Below, piece by piece: positions 1 to 9,840 of a DNA stretch of 30,675 nt (the stretch's first letter is position 1; the number at the start of each line of letters is the position of its first letter). The DNA is from Caccovicinus sp964425595. GTDB taxonomy: Bacteria > Bacillota > Clostridia > Lachnospirales > Lachnospiraceae. The stretch lies in NCBI GenBank assembly GCA_964425595.1, contig CAYRMW010000028.1, positions 1 to 30,675 of the forward strand. Direction: 5' to 3'. The position numbers and the translations under genes are program-made. Under the pieces are notes generated by a model. It did not search any database, was not told the DNA's origin, and saw only the letters and a program-made list of their open reading frames with translations.

Positions 1-2
1 TC

Positions 3-2652
<2,650 letters not shown>

Positions 2653-2654
<2 letters not shown>

Positions 2655-2686
2655 AAACGACCGGGCCCCGTTTCGCGGGCCCGATC
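2653..2686 (-). terminator. Intrinsic terminator facing the minus strand, overlapping the rpoC stop
   Basis: Read on the minus strand, 2686 to 2659 folds into a GC-rich hairpin (GATCGGGCCC pairing with GGGCCCGGTC with one G-T wobble). It is followed after one base by TTTTT (2657-2653). This suits the end of the cell-wall-binding gene at 2788-3849. On the plus strand the same hairpin has no T-run after it. Confidence 0.7.
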
Positions 2687-2707
2687 AGAAAGAGATGCGC
2701 AAATGTG

Positions 2708-2764
2708 AAAAGCAGAGCAGACGGAAAGCTGGAAAAGCCGGATTTTCTGTCTGCTCTGCTTTTT
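2708..2764. terminator. Bidirectional intrinsic terminator between convergent genes
   Basis: The stem is AAAGCAGAGCAGAC (2708-2721/2722) with its exact complement GTCTGCTCTGCTTT (2749-2762), enclosing a 26-base interior. TTTT follows on the plus strand, and TTTT at the stem base is read on the minus strand. It should end rpoC transcription on the plus strand and help end the convergent gene on the minus strand. Confidence 0.85.
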
Positions 2765-2787
2765 ATGGATGAAAAGCGGCCTGCGGC

Positions 2788-3849
2788 CTACGAAGTAGAG
2801 CCGGGGCCGCCGGTCAGACCGGCGACCAGATCGCCGCTGTAAGAGCTGGAAGACGAACTCGAGCTCGAGGAAGAGGAGGTAGAACCCGGACCCGAAGAGC
2901 TGGAAGACGAGTCGTCCGTCGTATAGACGACGCTGGTGCTTCCGCTGCCCGGGCCGGAGCTGGTGCTGGAACTCGAACTGCTGGTCGTGGTGGAGGACGT
3001 CACCGTGGTGGCAGTGACGCCGCCGGGGTTCGTGCATACCCCGTCGGAACCGAAAGTATAGCTGGTCCCGTCGATGGTCAGGGTCGTGCTGGAGACCATG
3101 ATGCCGGTCGTGGGATCCAGATAATAATAGTTGCTGTCCACCTGGATCCAGCCGGTCAGCATATGCCCCGCGTTATTAAAATAGTACCAGGAGCCGTCGA
3201 TGGCTGTCCAGGTACAGGCCATCTTTCCGGTAGAGGTATCCATGTAGTATTTGTTCGTTCCGTCGCTGAGCCACCCGGTCAGCATCCGTCCGTCGCTGTT
3301 CAGATAATAATACTCCCCGTCTACCTCGGTCCATCCGGTGGCCATCTTTCCATCGGAACCGAAATAATACCAGTAGCCGTCGATCGCGCGCCAGTTCGAC
3401 ACCATACACCGCCCGTCCGAACGGAAGTAGTACCACGCGTCATCCATCTGCCTCCACCCGATGGCCATGGAACCATCGCTGCGCAGGTAATAGTAGTTAT
3501 CTCCTTCCCTGAGCCAGCCGGTCACCATGGTGCCGTCCGTGTACAGGTAATACCACTTGCCGCCGTCCGTGATCCATCCGGTGGCCATCAGCCCGTCGGA
3601 ATTAAAGTAATACCAGTTTCCGTCGATCTGTTTCCAGCCGAGGCACATCGCGCCGGTCGACAGATCCATATAATAGTAACCATCTGTGGTTTGAATCCAG
3701 CCCTTGCGAAGCGTGCCGTCTTCCTGTACATACGTCCAGCCATCCGAGGTCTGCGTCCAGCCGGCAGCCATGGCGGTCCCGGCGGGAACCAATGTGAAAA
3801 CGGCGAAAAGTCCGGCTGCAGCGGCAGCCTTCCGTAATTTACGTTTCAT
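2788..3849 (-). CDS. Secreted cell-wall (choline-)binding repeat protein with Ser-rich tail
   Basis: This 353-residue protein starts at an ATG with AGGAGG (3859-3864) nine bases upstream. Residues 1-29 form a signal peptide (basic MKRKLRK, hydrophobic core, AMA-A cleavage site). The mature part is about 11-12 tandem 20-residue units of the type GWxxxDGxWYYFxSDGxMxT, the CW_binding_1 / choline-binding repeat family that docks on phosphocholine-bearing teichoic acids in streptococci. There is no separate catalytic domain. The last ~75 residues are low-complexity Ser/Thr with repeated GPGS motifs. The gene lies 67 bases downstream of the choline-kinase fusion gene on the same strand, with an apparent promoter of its own in the gap. 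The family is clear; choline as the ligand is inferred from the neighbour, and binding to another wall glycan is possible. Confidence 0.9.
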   Translation of the reverse strand: MKRKLRKAAAAAGLFAVFTLVPAGTAMAAGWTQTSDGWTYVQEDGTLRKGWIQTTDGYYYMDLSTGAMCLGWKQIDGNWYYFNSDGLMATGWITDGGKWYYLYTDGTMVTGWLREGDNYYYLRSDGSMAIGWRQMDDAWYYFRSDGRCMVSNWRAIDGYWYYFGSDGKMATGWTEVDGEYYYLNSDGRMLTGWLSDGTNKYYMDTSTGKMACTWTAIDGSWYYFNNAGHMLTGWIQVDSNYYYLDPTTGIMVSSTTLTIDGTSYTFGSDGVCTNPGGVTATTVTSSTTTSSSSSSTSSGPGSGSTSVVYTTDDSSSSSSGPGSTSSSSSSSSSSSSYSGDLVAGLTGGPGSTS

Positions 3850-3877
3850 AACAGCTATCCTCCTTTTGCTACCTAAC

Positions 3878-3886
3878 AGTATAGCA
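3878..3886 (-). promoter_or_regulatory. Extended -10 promoter of the minus-strand cell-wall-binding gene
   Basis: Read on the minus strand the sequence is TGCTATACT, an extended -10 element (TGn plus TATACT), about 30 bases before the start codon. I see no good -35 element at normal spacing, which is typical of extended -10 promoters. Read-through from the upstream gene is also possible, because no terminator is seen in the 67-base gap. Confidence 0.55.
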
Positions 3887-3916
3887 TATCTTCAGGATAA
3901 GTGTTTGACTTTTTTA

Positions 3917-5776
3917 TTACGATTTGTCAGGAACTGCCTTTGCGCAGGCGCGGTAACCGTTTTTTCCGTAGCGGTACATCAGGATCGTATATTCGCCGAA
4001 TTCCTCGCCGAGCTCGCTTTTGTAAACGGCCCAAAGGCTCCACAGAAAACCGGAGAGGGCCATGTAGGCAGTCAGCACGAACCGTTCCTCTTCGGAGGCT
4101 CTGCGCTGCAGATACCTGTCCAGGAGCGCCTCGCTCTGCGCAAAACTGTAATATGAGTAGATTGAAAACATGGCAATGTCCAGGATGGGATCCGCCATAC
4201 CGGCATACTCCCAGTCCAGCAGCCGCGCTTCTCCGTTTTCCAGGATCAGGACGTTGTCGGGATTCAGATCGACATGGGCCAGGACTTTCGGACGGTTCAG
4301 CCGTTCGACCCGATCCAGAAGTTCCATCATCCAGCCGCGCACCGTCGGATAGTCCTCAAAGGGGATGCTGCCGTGGGAGAGGCAGAGCTGTTCGTAAAAC
4401 CGGATCCGTTCCCGCAGGTCAAACGCATGGTCAACCAAGATCCCGGAGCGGTGCAAAAGCCTCACAAGCTGCATGCACTTCTCCAGGTCTTCCGGGCTGT
4501 TACTGTCGGCTGTCCGGGAATTCTCATAATATTCCGCGATCTTGTAGCCGGTGTCGCCGTTGAGGTAGAGCACATGCTCCGTGATCCCGAGCGGCGCGAC
4601 CGCGTCGTAGACGGCCTTTTCCTCCTGCCGGTTGATCAGCTTCTCCGTGCCGGGGCCGGGGACGCGGCAGATGTAATGCTTTTCATGAACCTCGAAAAGG
4701 AAGGATTTATTGGTCATCCCTGACTTCAGGCAGCGCAGACTGACGATCTCGCCCTCCGGCACCTGAAAGACGCGGGAGACCAGCTCCATCGCCTGGTTGT
4801 TGGAACGGTTCCGGTAGCGGCGGTCAAAGCGGCGCAGTTCATCCAGGTTTTCAAACTCATAGACCTGACCGGCGGGCTGGCGGTTAATGTACATGGCAGG
4901 GGGATGGGCGAGGGCGGCAGAAACCTGACGCTTTGCGCCTTCCTTCCCGTATCCGTCCAGCCGGCGGCGGGCCTGGCCGGTGACTAGATCCAGATAGACC
5001 TGTTCCCAGTAGAACTGCTCCGTTCCCGGCAGATGGTAGTAAGCCTCCAGGACCGGGAGGAACTGCCCGGAAAACGCGCGGGAAAAGAACGCGGGACCGT
5101 ACATGACCCAGGCATCCGCGCCGCCGACCGAAACATCCGTGATCAATCCCTTCTTGTTGAAGGAGAGACACCATTCGGACGTTTGCCCGTCCATCTTGAC
5201 GGAAGAGTACCAGGCGCCGCATTCGTAGGCATGGAACATATTTTCCCGCATCCAGTTATCCGAAGCCAGGACGTACATGTTCCGTCCCTCCAGGACGCTT
5301 CGGGCGTGGTAGATGGTAGCCAGCGTGTTTTTGCAGGCATATTCCGGATTATAAAGAAGGCGAACGCCGTATCGATCGATCAGATATTCGAACTTTTCCT
5401 TCAGGTAACCGACCGCGATGGTGATGTCGTTAATCCCCGCTTCCTTAAGCTGCCGGATCTGACGCTCGATCATCCGCTCGCCCTGTACGTCCAGCAGCCC
5501 CTTCGGCACCTCAAAGGTGAGCGGGACAAAGCGGGAGCCGAAGCCGGCGGCGATGAACAGCGCGCCGTCTACCCGGAACGCCTCCATAAACTGAAGCCCG
5601 GCCTTGGTGACCTGATATTTCCCGTCTGCCGTGGATTCCAGATAGCCAAGCCCGGCGCAGTCGCGCACCAGCCCGTTTACCGTTCCCAGGGAGACATCCA
5701 GCCTTTCGGCCAGCTCCCGCTGCGTGATGACCGGTTCCTCCAGAATGCTCCTGCAAAGCAATGCTTTACGATCCAT
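3917..5776 (-). CDS. Winged-helix / phosphocholine cytidylyltransferase-like / choline kinase-like fusion (LicC-LicA type)
   Basis: This 619-residue cytoplasmic protein starts at the ATG whose 3' end is 5774, preceded by AAAGGA nine bases upstream; an ATG 15 codons earlier lacks a ribosome site. Residues 1-68 look like a winged helix-turn-helix (TQRELAERLDVSLGTVNGLV). Residues ~72-300 are a nucleotidyltransferase with the sugar-nucleotide signature FIAAGFGSRFVPLT and PKGLL (91-95), as in LicC enzymes that make CDP-choline. Residues ~335-600 are a choline/aminoglycoside kinase fold with the Brenner motif HVDLNPDN (H501, D503, N508) and LLDWEYAG (D521). Together these would phosphorylate choline and activate it with CTP. 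No LicD transferase or LicB transporter is nearby. The flanking choline-binding-type proteins support the role. Ethanolamine or a related amino alcohol is an alternative substrate. The fused DNA-binding-type domain suggests autoregulation or substrate-responsive control. Confidence 0.85.
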   Translation of the reverse strand: MDRKALLCRSILEEPVITQRELAERLDVSLGTVNGLVRDCAGLGYLESTADGKYQVTKAGLQFMEAFRVDGALFIAAGFGSRFVPLTFEVPKGLLDVQGERMIERQIRQLKEAGINDITIAVGYLKEKFEYLIDRYGVRLLYNPEYACKNTLATIYHARSVLEGRNMYVLASDNWMRENMFHAYECGAWYSSVKMDGQTSEWCLSFNKKGLITDVSVGGADAWVMYGPAFFSRAFSGQFLPVLEAYYHLPGTEQFYWEQVYLDLVTGQARRRLDGYGKEGAKRQVSAALAHPPAMYINRQPAGQVYEFENLDELRRFDRRYRNRSNNQAMELVSRVFQVPEGEIVSLRCLKSGMTNKSFLFEVHEKHYICRVPGPGTEKLINRQEEKAVYDAVAPLGITEHVLYLNGDTGYKIAEYYENSRTADSNSPEDLEKCMQLVRLLHRSGILVDHAFDLRERIRFYEQLCLSHGSIPFEDYPTVRGWMMELLDRVERLNRPKVLAHVDLNPDNVLILENGEARLLDWEYAGMADPILDIAMFSIYSYYSFAQSEALLDRYLQRRASEEERFVLTAYMALSGFLWSLWAVYKSELGEEFGEYTILMYRYGKNGYRACAKAVPDKS

Positions 5777-5850
5777 AATAACAATTCCTTTCTGCAGCAA
5801 AAAATCCGCGCGGCTGTTCAAAAAAGAATAAAATACAAAGCCACATGAAC

Positions 5851-5878
5851 ATTATAACAAAATCGACCGGAAATACAA
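5851..5878 (-). promoter_or_regulatory. Sigma-A-type promoter of the choline-kinase fusion gene
   Basis: On the minus strand, TTGTAT (5878-5873), a 16-base spacer, then TATAAT (5856-5851) preceded by TGT, giving a consensus extended -10. Transcription should begin near 5844, leaving a leader of about 65-70 bases before the ATG. Confidence 0.7.
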
Positions 5879-6135
5879 GGCTCTGTTCCGGGATTTGCGC
5901 CCGCAAGCGAAAACCGGCGTGCAGGCAGACACCGGAGATTGTACAAGGATCGGTACAAAACAAAACAGATCAATGGATTTTGTAATAATTCCGTAAGAAA
6001 ATGCACAGATAAAAGTTATGGCAATTTTTCGAAACGTGTATTATACTATGGGTGTGATGGGGGACAGAACTCCAGATGAAATGAATCCGGTTTTTTCAAT
6101 TTTTAGGATTTTCTTAAAAATCACGAAAAAAACGC

Positions 6136-6164
6136 TTGATAATTTTCATCACAGGAAGTATAAT
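6136..6164 (+). promoter_or_regulatory. Strong sigma-A promoter of the acidic wall-binding protein gene
   Basis: TTGATA (6136-6141), a 17-base spacer, then a perfect TATAAT (6159-6164). The predicted start is near 6171, about 66 bases before the ATG at 6237. This is one of the best promoter matches in the window and suggests high expression. Confidence 0.8.
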
Positions 6165-6236
6165 GTCCTCGTAATGCAAATAGGAATTTCAGTCAACAAG
6201 GGAATTTCAAAAAGAAAAAAGGAGAGTGCATTCATT

Positions 6237-7826
6237 ATGAGAAAGCAGACAAAATTAGTTGCAGTTCTCTCTGCAGCTGCTTTGATGGCCATTGGCGCTT
6301 CTGCTACTGCATTCGCTGACACCGCACACTGGGATATGGAAGACGGCGAATGGGTATACCTGGATCGTAATGGCGACAAGGTTACCGATGAGTGGAAGAG
6401 GTCTAACGGCTACTGGTATTACCTGGATGAGGATGGCTATATGGCCAGAGATCAGGTGATCGAGGATGACGATGACAAGTATTATGTAGATTCCAACGGT
6501 GTGCGCGTTACCAACGCATGGGTGTCCTTCGATAACGACGACCTGCTGGATGACGACGACATGAGCGAAGAGGTTGATACCGTATGGATGTATTTCGACA
6601 GCACCGGTAAGGCTCTGGGCTGCGATACCTCCAATGGTGAGATCAAGAGGTTAAGCTACGGCGACGGACTGAGCGGCTACTTCATCTTCAATGAGGATGG
6701 TTATATGTTAAGCGGCTGGCAGCGCTGGAGCAAGAGCGGCGACAGCGAGAAGCTGTACTACTTAGGAACGCAGAACGAAGGCTGGGCATACACCGGCTGG
6801 CAGTATCTGACCATCGATCCCGACATTGACGCATTCAGCGGCATCAACGAGGATGATGATGACTACAGCGATGAGGAGTGGTTCTACTTCAGGTCCGATG
6901 GTAAGGCAGTAGAGGATACGACCCGTACCATCAACGGCAGAGTATATGTATTCGATGAGTTCGGCAGAATGCTTGACCTGTGGGTATACAAGGATGCTTC
7001 TACCGCTACCGCTTCCGGCACCTACGTAAGCTCCGGCGGTTCTTCTACCGCTACCGATGCACAGTACTACACTGAGGATGTTGGTAACCGCGGCAGGAAC
7101 TGGGTCTACGCTTATCCGGTTTCCGATTACGATGACTACGATGAGGATGCTTACTGGTTCTACTTAGACACCAACGGCCGTCCGTTCCGTGCTACCGAGG
7201 ACAATACCAGACTGACCGCCGTAGGCGCGGCTTACCGCATCGATGATGACAACGAGCCGGATGCAGATGATCCTGAGTACAACGGCGAAGTTGGCGCAAG
7301 AAGCATCAGCGGTGACACCTACTTATTCAACAGCAACGGCGTCATGCTGACCGGTCTGTACTGGTTAGGTGGTGAGAATGAGGGCGATACCGATTCTCCG
7401 GTATACAAGGGAACCTCTACCAGCCCGATGGATGCTGGCTACTACTACTTCGATGAGACTGACGGTTCTACCGAGGGCCAGATGATCACCAACAAGAAAC
7501 TGACCATCGATGTTGACGGTGACGATGAGCAGTACTACTTCAAGAAGAGCGGTGCGGCTTATACCGATACCATCATCAGCGGCACTGTATACGGCCATGA
7601 CGGAAAGAGAATGGACGACTACGGTGATGGCAGCACCTATCAGATCGTTACGCTTGAGTATGATCTGTATGAGAAGGGCGACAGCGAGCCTTGCGTAACC
7701 GCTGGCAACGACGTTCTGATCAACGAGAATGGTAAGATCAAGAAGTCCGGTACCGTAACCGATGTAAATGGCCAGAAGGTTAGGGTTACAAACTATGTTG
7801 TCACCAGCGTAGAGGATGATGATTAA
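6237..7826 (+). CDS. Secreted, highly acidic cell-wall-binding repeat protein
   Basis: This is a 529-residue protein. The ATG at 6237 is chosen because GGAGAG lies just upstream and a clear signal peptide begins there (MRKQTKLVAVLSAAALMAIG, cleavage after AFA); the open frame upstream is untranslated leader. The mature part begins with recognisable CW_binding_1-type units (GEWVYLDRNGDK, NGYWYYLDEDGYM) that become divergent and interrupted by Asp/Glu-rich loops such as DDDDK, DNDDLLDDDDMSEE and EDDDDYSDEE. There is no enzymatic domain or LPXTG anchor. Codon choice (GTT, GCT, TCT, ACC) differs from its neighbours and fits strong expression. It is divergent from the choline-kinase fusion and ends at a strong terminator. 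It is likely an abundant surface protein held non-covalently to the wall; calcium binding by the acidic loops is only a possibility. Confidence 0.88.
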   Translation: MRKQTKLVAVLSAAALMAIGASATAFADTAHWDMEDGEWVYLDRNGDKVTDEWKRSNGYWYYLDEDGYMARDQVIEDDDDKYYVDSNGVRVTNAWVSFDNDDLLDDDDMSEEVDTVWMYFDSTGKALGCDTSNGEIKRLSYGDGLSGYFIFNEDGYMLSGWQRWSKSGDSEKLYYLGTQNEGWAYTGWQYLTIDPDIDAFSGINEDDDDYSDEEWFYFRSDGKAVEDTTRTINGRVYVFDEFGRMLDLWVYKDASTATASGTYVSSGGSSTATDAQYYTEDVGNRGRNWVYAYPVSDYDDYDEDAYWFYLDTNGRPFRATEDNTRLTAVGAAYRIDDDNEPDADDPEYNGEVGARSISGDTYLFNSNGVMLTGLYWLGGENEGDTDSPVYKGTSTSPMDAGYYYFDETDGSTEGQMITNKKLTIDVDGDDEQYYFKKSGAAYTDTIISGTVYGHDGKRMDDYGDGSTYQIVTLEYDLYEKGDSEPCVTAGNDVLINENGKIKKSGTVTDVNGQKVRVTNYVVTSVEDDD

Positions 7827-7896
7827 TTCGCTGTAACTTCAAGCAGATTCTAATTGCCAGATGTTTTTATCGATGATTAATCGATGAAGAAATATT

Positions 7897-7949
7897 GGGA
7901 CCGCTGCGAAATAGATGAGTGATCATCTATGGAGCAGCGGTCCCTTTTT
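7897..7949 (+). terminator. Intrinsic terminator of the acidic wall-protein gene
   Basis: GGGACCGCTGC (7897-7907) pairs exactly with GCAGCGGTCCC (7934-7944). An inner perfect stem, ATAGATGA/TCATCTAT (7911-7930), extends the hairpin, and TTTTT follows (7945-7949). Confidence 0.93.
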
Positions 7950-8042
7950 GTGTTGGAAAGCCGAAAAAAGCAAAACGATGGAAATTAAGAATTTACTAAG
8001 TTTTTTTTAACTGGATGTTAATTTGTTGATAAAGGTGCAACA

Positions 8043-8071
8043 TTGCATAATTTCGTGGGAGGTGGTATACT
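8043..8071 (+). promoter_or_regulatory. Promoter of the surface polysaccharide operon
   Basis: TTGCAT (8043-8048), a 17-base spacer, then TATACT (8066-8071). The predicted start is near 8078, giving a leader of about 110 bases before the first gene. A second -35-like TTGATA near 8026-8031 lacks a well-placed -10. Confidence 0.7.
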
Positions 8072-8096
8072 CTACAATATATGTCTGCAGTGCCGC

Positions 8097-8133
8097 GGGG
8101 CGGCGTAAAGACCGGCCGTCTTGCCCGCGCCCC
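8097..8133 (+). promoter_or_regulatory. GC-rich leader hairpin upstream of the polysaccharide operon
   Basis: GGGGCG (8097-8102) can pair with CGCCCC (8128-8133), and an inner AAGAC/GTCTT stem (8108-8112 with 8118-8122) continues it. It lies in the untranslated leader, contrasting with the AT-rich promoter just upstream. No T-run follows, so it is not a simple terminator. Its role is unknown. Confidence 0.4.
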
Positions 8134-8188
8134 TGCTGGGCCGGACCGGAGAGCGCCCTGCGGCGTCGAGAAAAGGAGAAGACCAGAG

Positions 8189-9817
8189 ATGGAAACGAAT
8201 GAGAAGCAGAAGAATCAGGAGACTGGCGGCGGTTTTTCCGAGACCTTTGGAAAGATCTACGGCGGTGTGGTCGAGGCTGCCGTGCTGATTATATTGCTCC
8301 TGTTCCCTCTGTACTACCGGGATTACTATTATGACATCCTGATTGCCAAGTATACCTTCTATTATGTGATGATGCTTGGCTTCTTTGGCGTGCTGCTTTT
8401 GGTTTCGGCGGCTGCGGTGCTGATCGATGGGAAAGAATGCGGTTTTGCTCACACCAAAGCGTTTTTCGCACAGTTTCACCCGAAGAATATCCGCGCTCAT
8501 GTGCAGATGTCGGACTGGCTTTTGCTGGGCTTTTTGCTGACCTGCGTGATCTCCACGCTGCAGTCGGATTACGTTTATGAGTCCTTCTGGGGGAATGAGG
8601 GACGGTTTAACGGGCTTTTCCTTCATTTGCTTTACGGGATCAGTTTCCTGATCGTCAGTCGCTGTTATCGGTTTAAGCAGTGGCACCTCAATGCCTTCCT
8701 GGCTGTCGCGATGCTTCCGCTGCTGTTCGGCATTACCGACTACTTCAATATGGATCTTCTTGGATTTAAGTGGGAGATCGACCGGACCGACCGGGACAGC
8801 TTTATGTCCACGTTTGGCAACATCAACACCTTTGCAACCTACATCGGGATAGTGTTCGGCTGCCTTGGCGTTCTGCTGGTGAAGGAGGAGTCTGCCCGGA
8901 AGACGGCATTGTACGCGGCGGGATTCGCGGTGACTTCGATGGCGCTGATGATGTGCAACAGCGACAACGCGCTTTTGGCGGTCGGCCTGGTCTTCGCGGT
9001 GCTGCCGTTAATCGCCTTTCGCACCCGGCGGGGGACGATGGGCTATACGATCCTGCTGACGATCTTTTTCGGCATGGCGCAGCTCACCCGCTGGCTTACC
9101 GACGCGATGGCGGATGTAGTGATCCGGCTGGGCGGGGCCTGCCGGATGATCGTGTACCTCCCGGGGCTCTGGATATTTTTTCTGGTCTTTCTGGCCCTGT
9201 CCGCGCTGCTTGGCACCGCGGCCATGCGCAAAAGATCGGACGGCGATTACGGAAAGAAATTCGTCCGTGCGTGGGGGGTATTCCTGCTTGTCTGCGTCTT
9301 CGCGGGCCTCTTTGTCCTGTATGACGCGAACTGGGGCGGGAACAGCGCGCGTTACGGCAGCCTGGCGGACTATCTGCATTTTTCGGACGAATGGGGCACC
9401 TACCGGGGGCTGGCCTGGCGGATCACGCTGGAGTCTTACGGGAAACAGTCGCTGCTCCACCGGATCTGGGGATTCGGCCTGGATACCTTTGGGCTGATGA
9501 CCGTGTCCTACCGGGAATATACAAGCAGTATCTGCGGGCAGGTGTTTGACAGCGCGCATAATGAATATCTGCAGTACCTGGTGACGGTGGGCCCTATCGG
9601 CCTGGCCTTCTATGTGGCGTTCCTGGCTGCGGTCATCTGCCGGATGCTGAGAAAGAGCGTGGACCGAACATGGGGAACGGCCATCGCTCTTGGCGTGGGA
9701 TGTTACCTGCTTCAGGCTGTGGTGACGATCAATCTGCCCATCGCCACGCCGATCATGTGGATGCTTTTGTCTGTGGGTGCAGCAGGATGCAGGCGCAGGC
9801 AGGAGTCCAGAACCTGA
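8189..9817 (+). CDS. O-antigen ligase/polymerase family (Wzy/WaaL-type) membrane protein
   Basis: This is a 542-residue polytopic membrane protein. The ATG at 8189 follows AAGGAG with ten bases of spacing; the upstream in-frame extension is leader sequence. About ten or more hydrophobic segments are visible, beginning with VVEAAVLIILLLFPLYY. The large extracytoplasmic loop and the C-terminal motif SAHNEYLQYLVTVGPIGL match the Wzy_C / O-antigen ligase family (PF04932 type), whose members polymerise lipid-linked repeat units or transfer finished glycans to an acceptor. It is the first gene of a nine-gene operon of glycosyltransferases and an ABC exporter. In that setting a ligase, or polymerisation of a repeat unit, are both possible. 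The family is well supported, the exact reaction is not. Confidence 0.82.
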   Translation: METNEKQKNQETGGGFSETFGKIYGGVVEAAVLIILLLFPLYYRDYYYDILIAKYTFYYVMMLGFFGVLLLVSAAAVLIDGKECGFAHTKAFFAQFHPKNIRAHVQMSDWLLLGFLLTCVISTLQSDYVYESFWGNEGRFNGLFLHLLYGISFLIVSRCYRFKQWHLNAFLAVAMLPLLFGITDYFNMDLLGFKWEIDRTDRDSFMSTFGNINTFATYIGIVFGCLGVLLVKEESARKTALYAAGFAVTSMALMMCNSDNALLAVGLVFAVLPLIAFRTRRGTMGYTILLTIFFGMAQLTRWLTDAMADVVIRLGGACRMIVYLPGLWIFFLVFLALSALLGTAAMRKRSDGDYGKKFVRAWGVFLLVCVFAGLFVLYDANWGGNSARYGSLADYLHFSDEWGTYRGLAWRITLESYGKQSLLHRIWGFGLDTFGLMTVSYREYTSSICGQVFDSAHNEYLQYLVTVGPIGLAFYVAFLAAVICRMLRKSVDRTWGTAIALGVGCYLLQAVVTINLPIATPIMWMLLSVGAAGCRRRQESRT

Positions 9818-9840
9818 GGATAGGAAAAGGAAGATACATT

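Larger units (their letters stand above)
5777..6236. other. Divergent intergenic region (460 bases) with promoters on both strands
   Basis: This gap separates the minus-strand kinase fusion from the plus-strand wall protein. It holds the minus promoter (5851-5878), a strong plus promoter (6136-6164) and a weaker plus candidate (TGGCAA 6019-6024, 17 bases, TATACT 6042-6047). Short open frames cross it, but none has a convincing ribosome site or protein character. I see no tRNA, known riboswitch or repeat here. Confidence 0.6.
7827..8188 (+). other. Intergenic region (362 bases) with terminator, promoter and GC-rich leader
   Basis: It contains the terminator at 7897-7949, an AT-rich stretch with an eight-base T run near 8001-8008, the operon promoter at 8043-8071, and a GC-rich leader with a predicted hairpin at 8097-8133. 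No credible gene is seen in it. Confidence 0.6.

Noticed and set aside
2790..3030. Possible phase-variable serine tract in the wall-binding protein tail
   Set aside because: The serines use mixed codons (TCT, TCC, TCG, AGC) with no long mono- or short tandem repeat, so slippage is unlikely.
3176..3436. Minus-strand open frame within the wall-binding protein gene in another frame
   Set aside because: It is a frame-shifted shadow of the repetitive coding sequence, with no start signals of its own.
5766..6006. Short minus-strand open frames in the divergent intergenic region
   Set aside because: They overlap the promoter and leader of the kinase fusion, lack ribosome sites and show no protein-like pattern.
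6018..6236. Start of the acidic wall protein at 6018
   Set aside because: The extra 73 residues are not signal-peptide-like, they cross the strong promoter at 6136-6164, and a clean signal peptide begins at 6237.
8081..8188. N-terminal extension of the O-antigen ligase-like protein
   Set aside because: The start at 8189 has an AAGGAG site, and the extension is an Arg/Gly/Pro-rich reading of a GC-rich leader starting within a few bases of the predicted transcription start.
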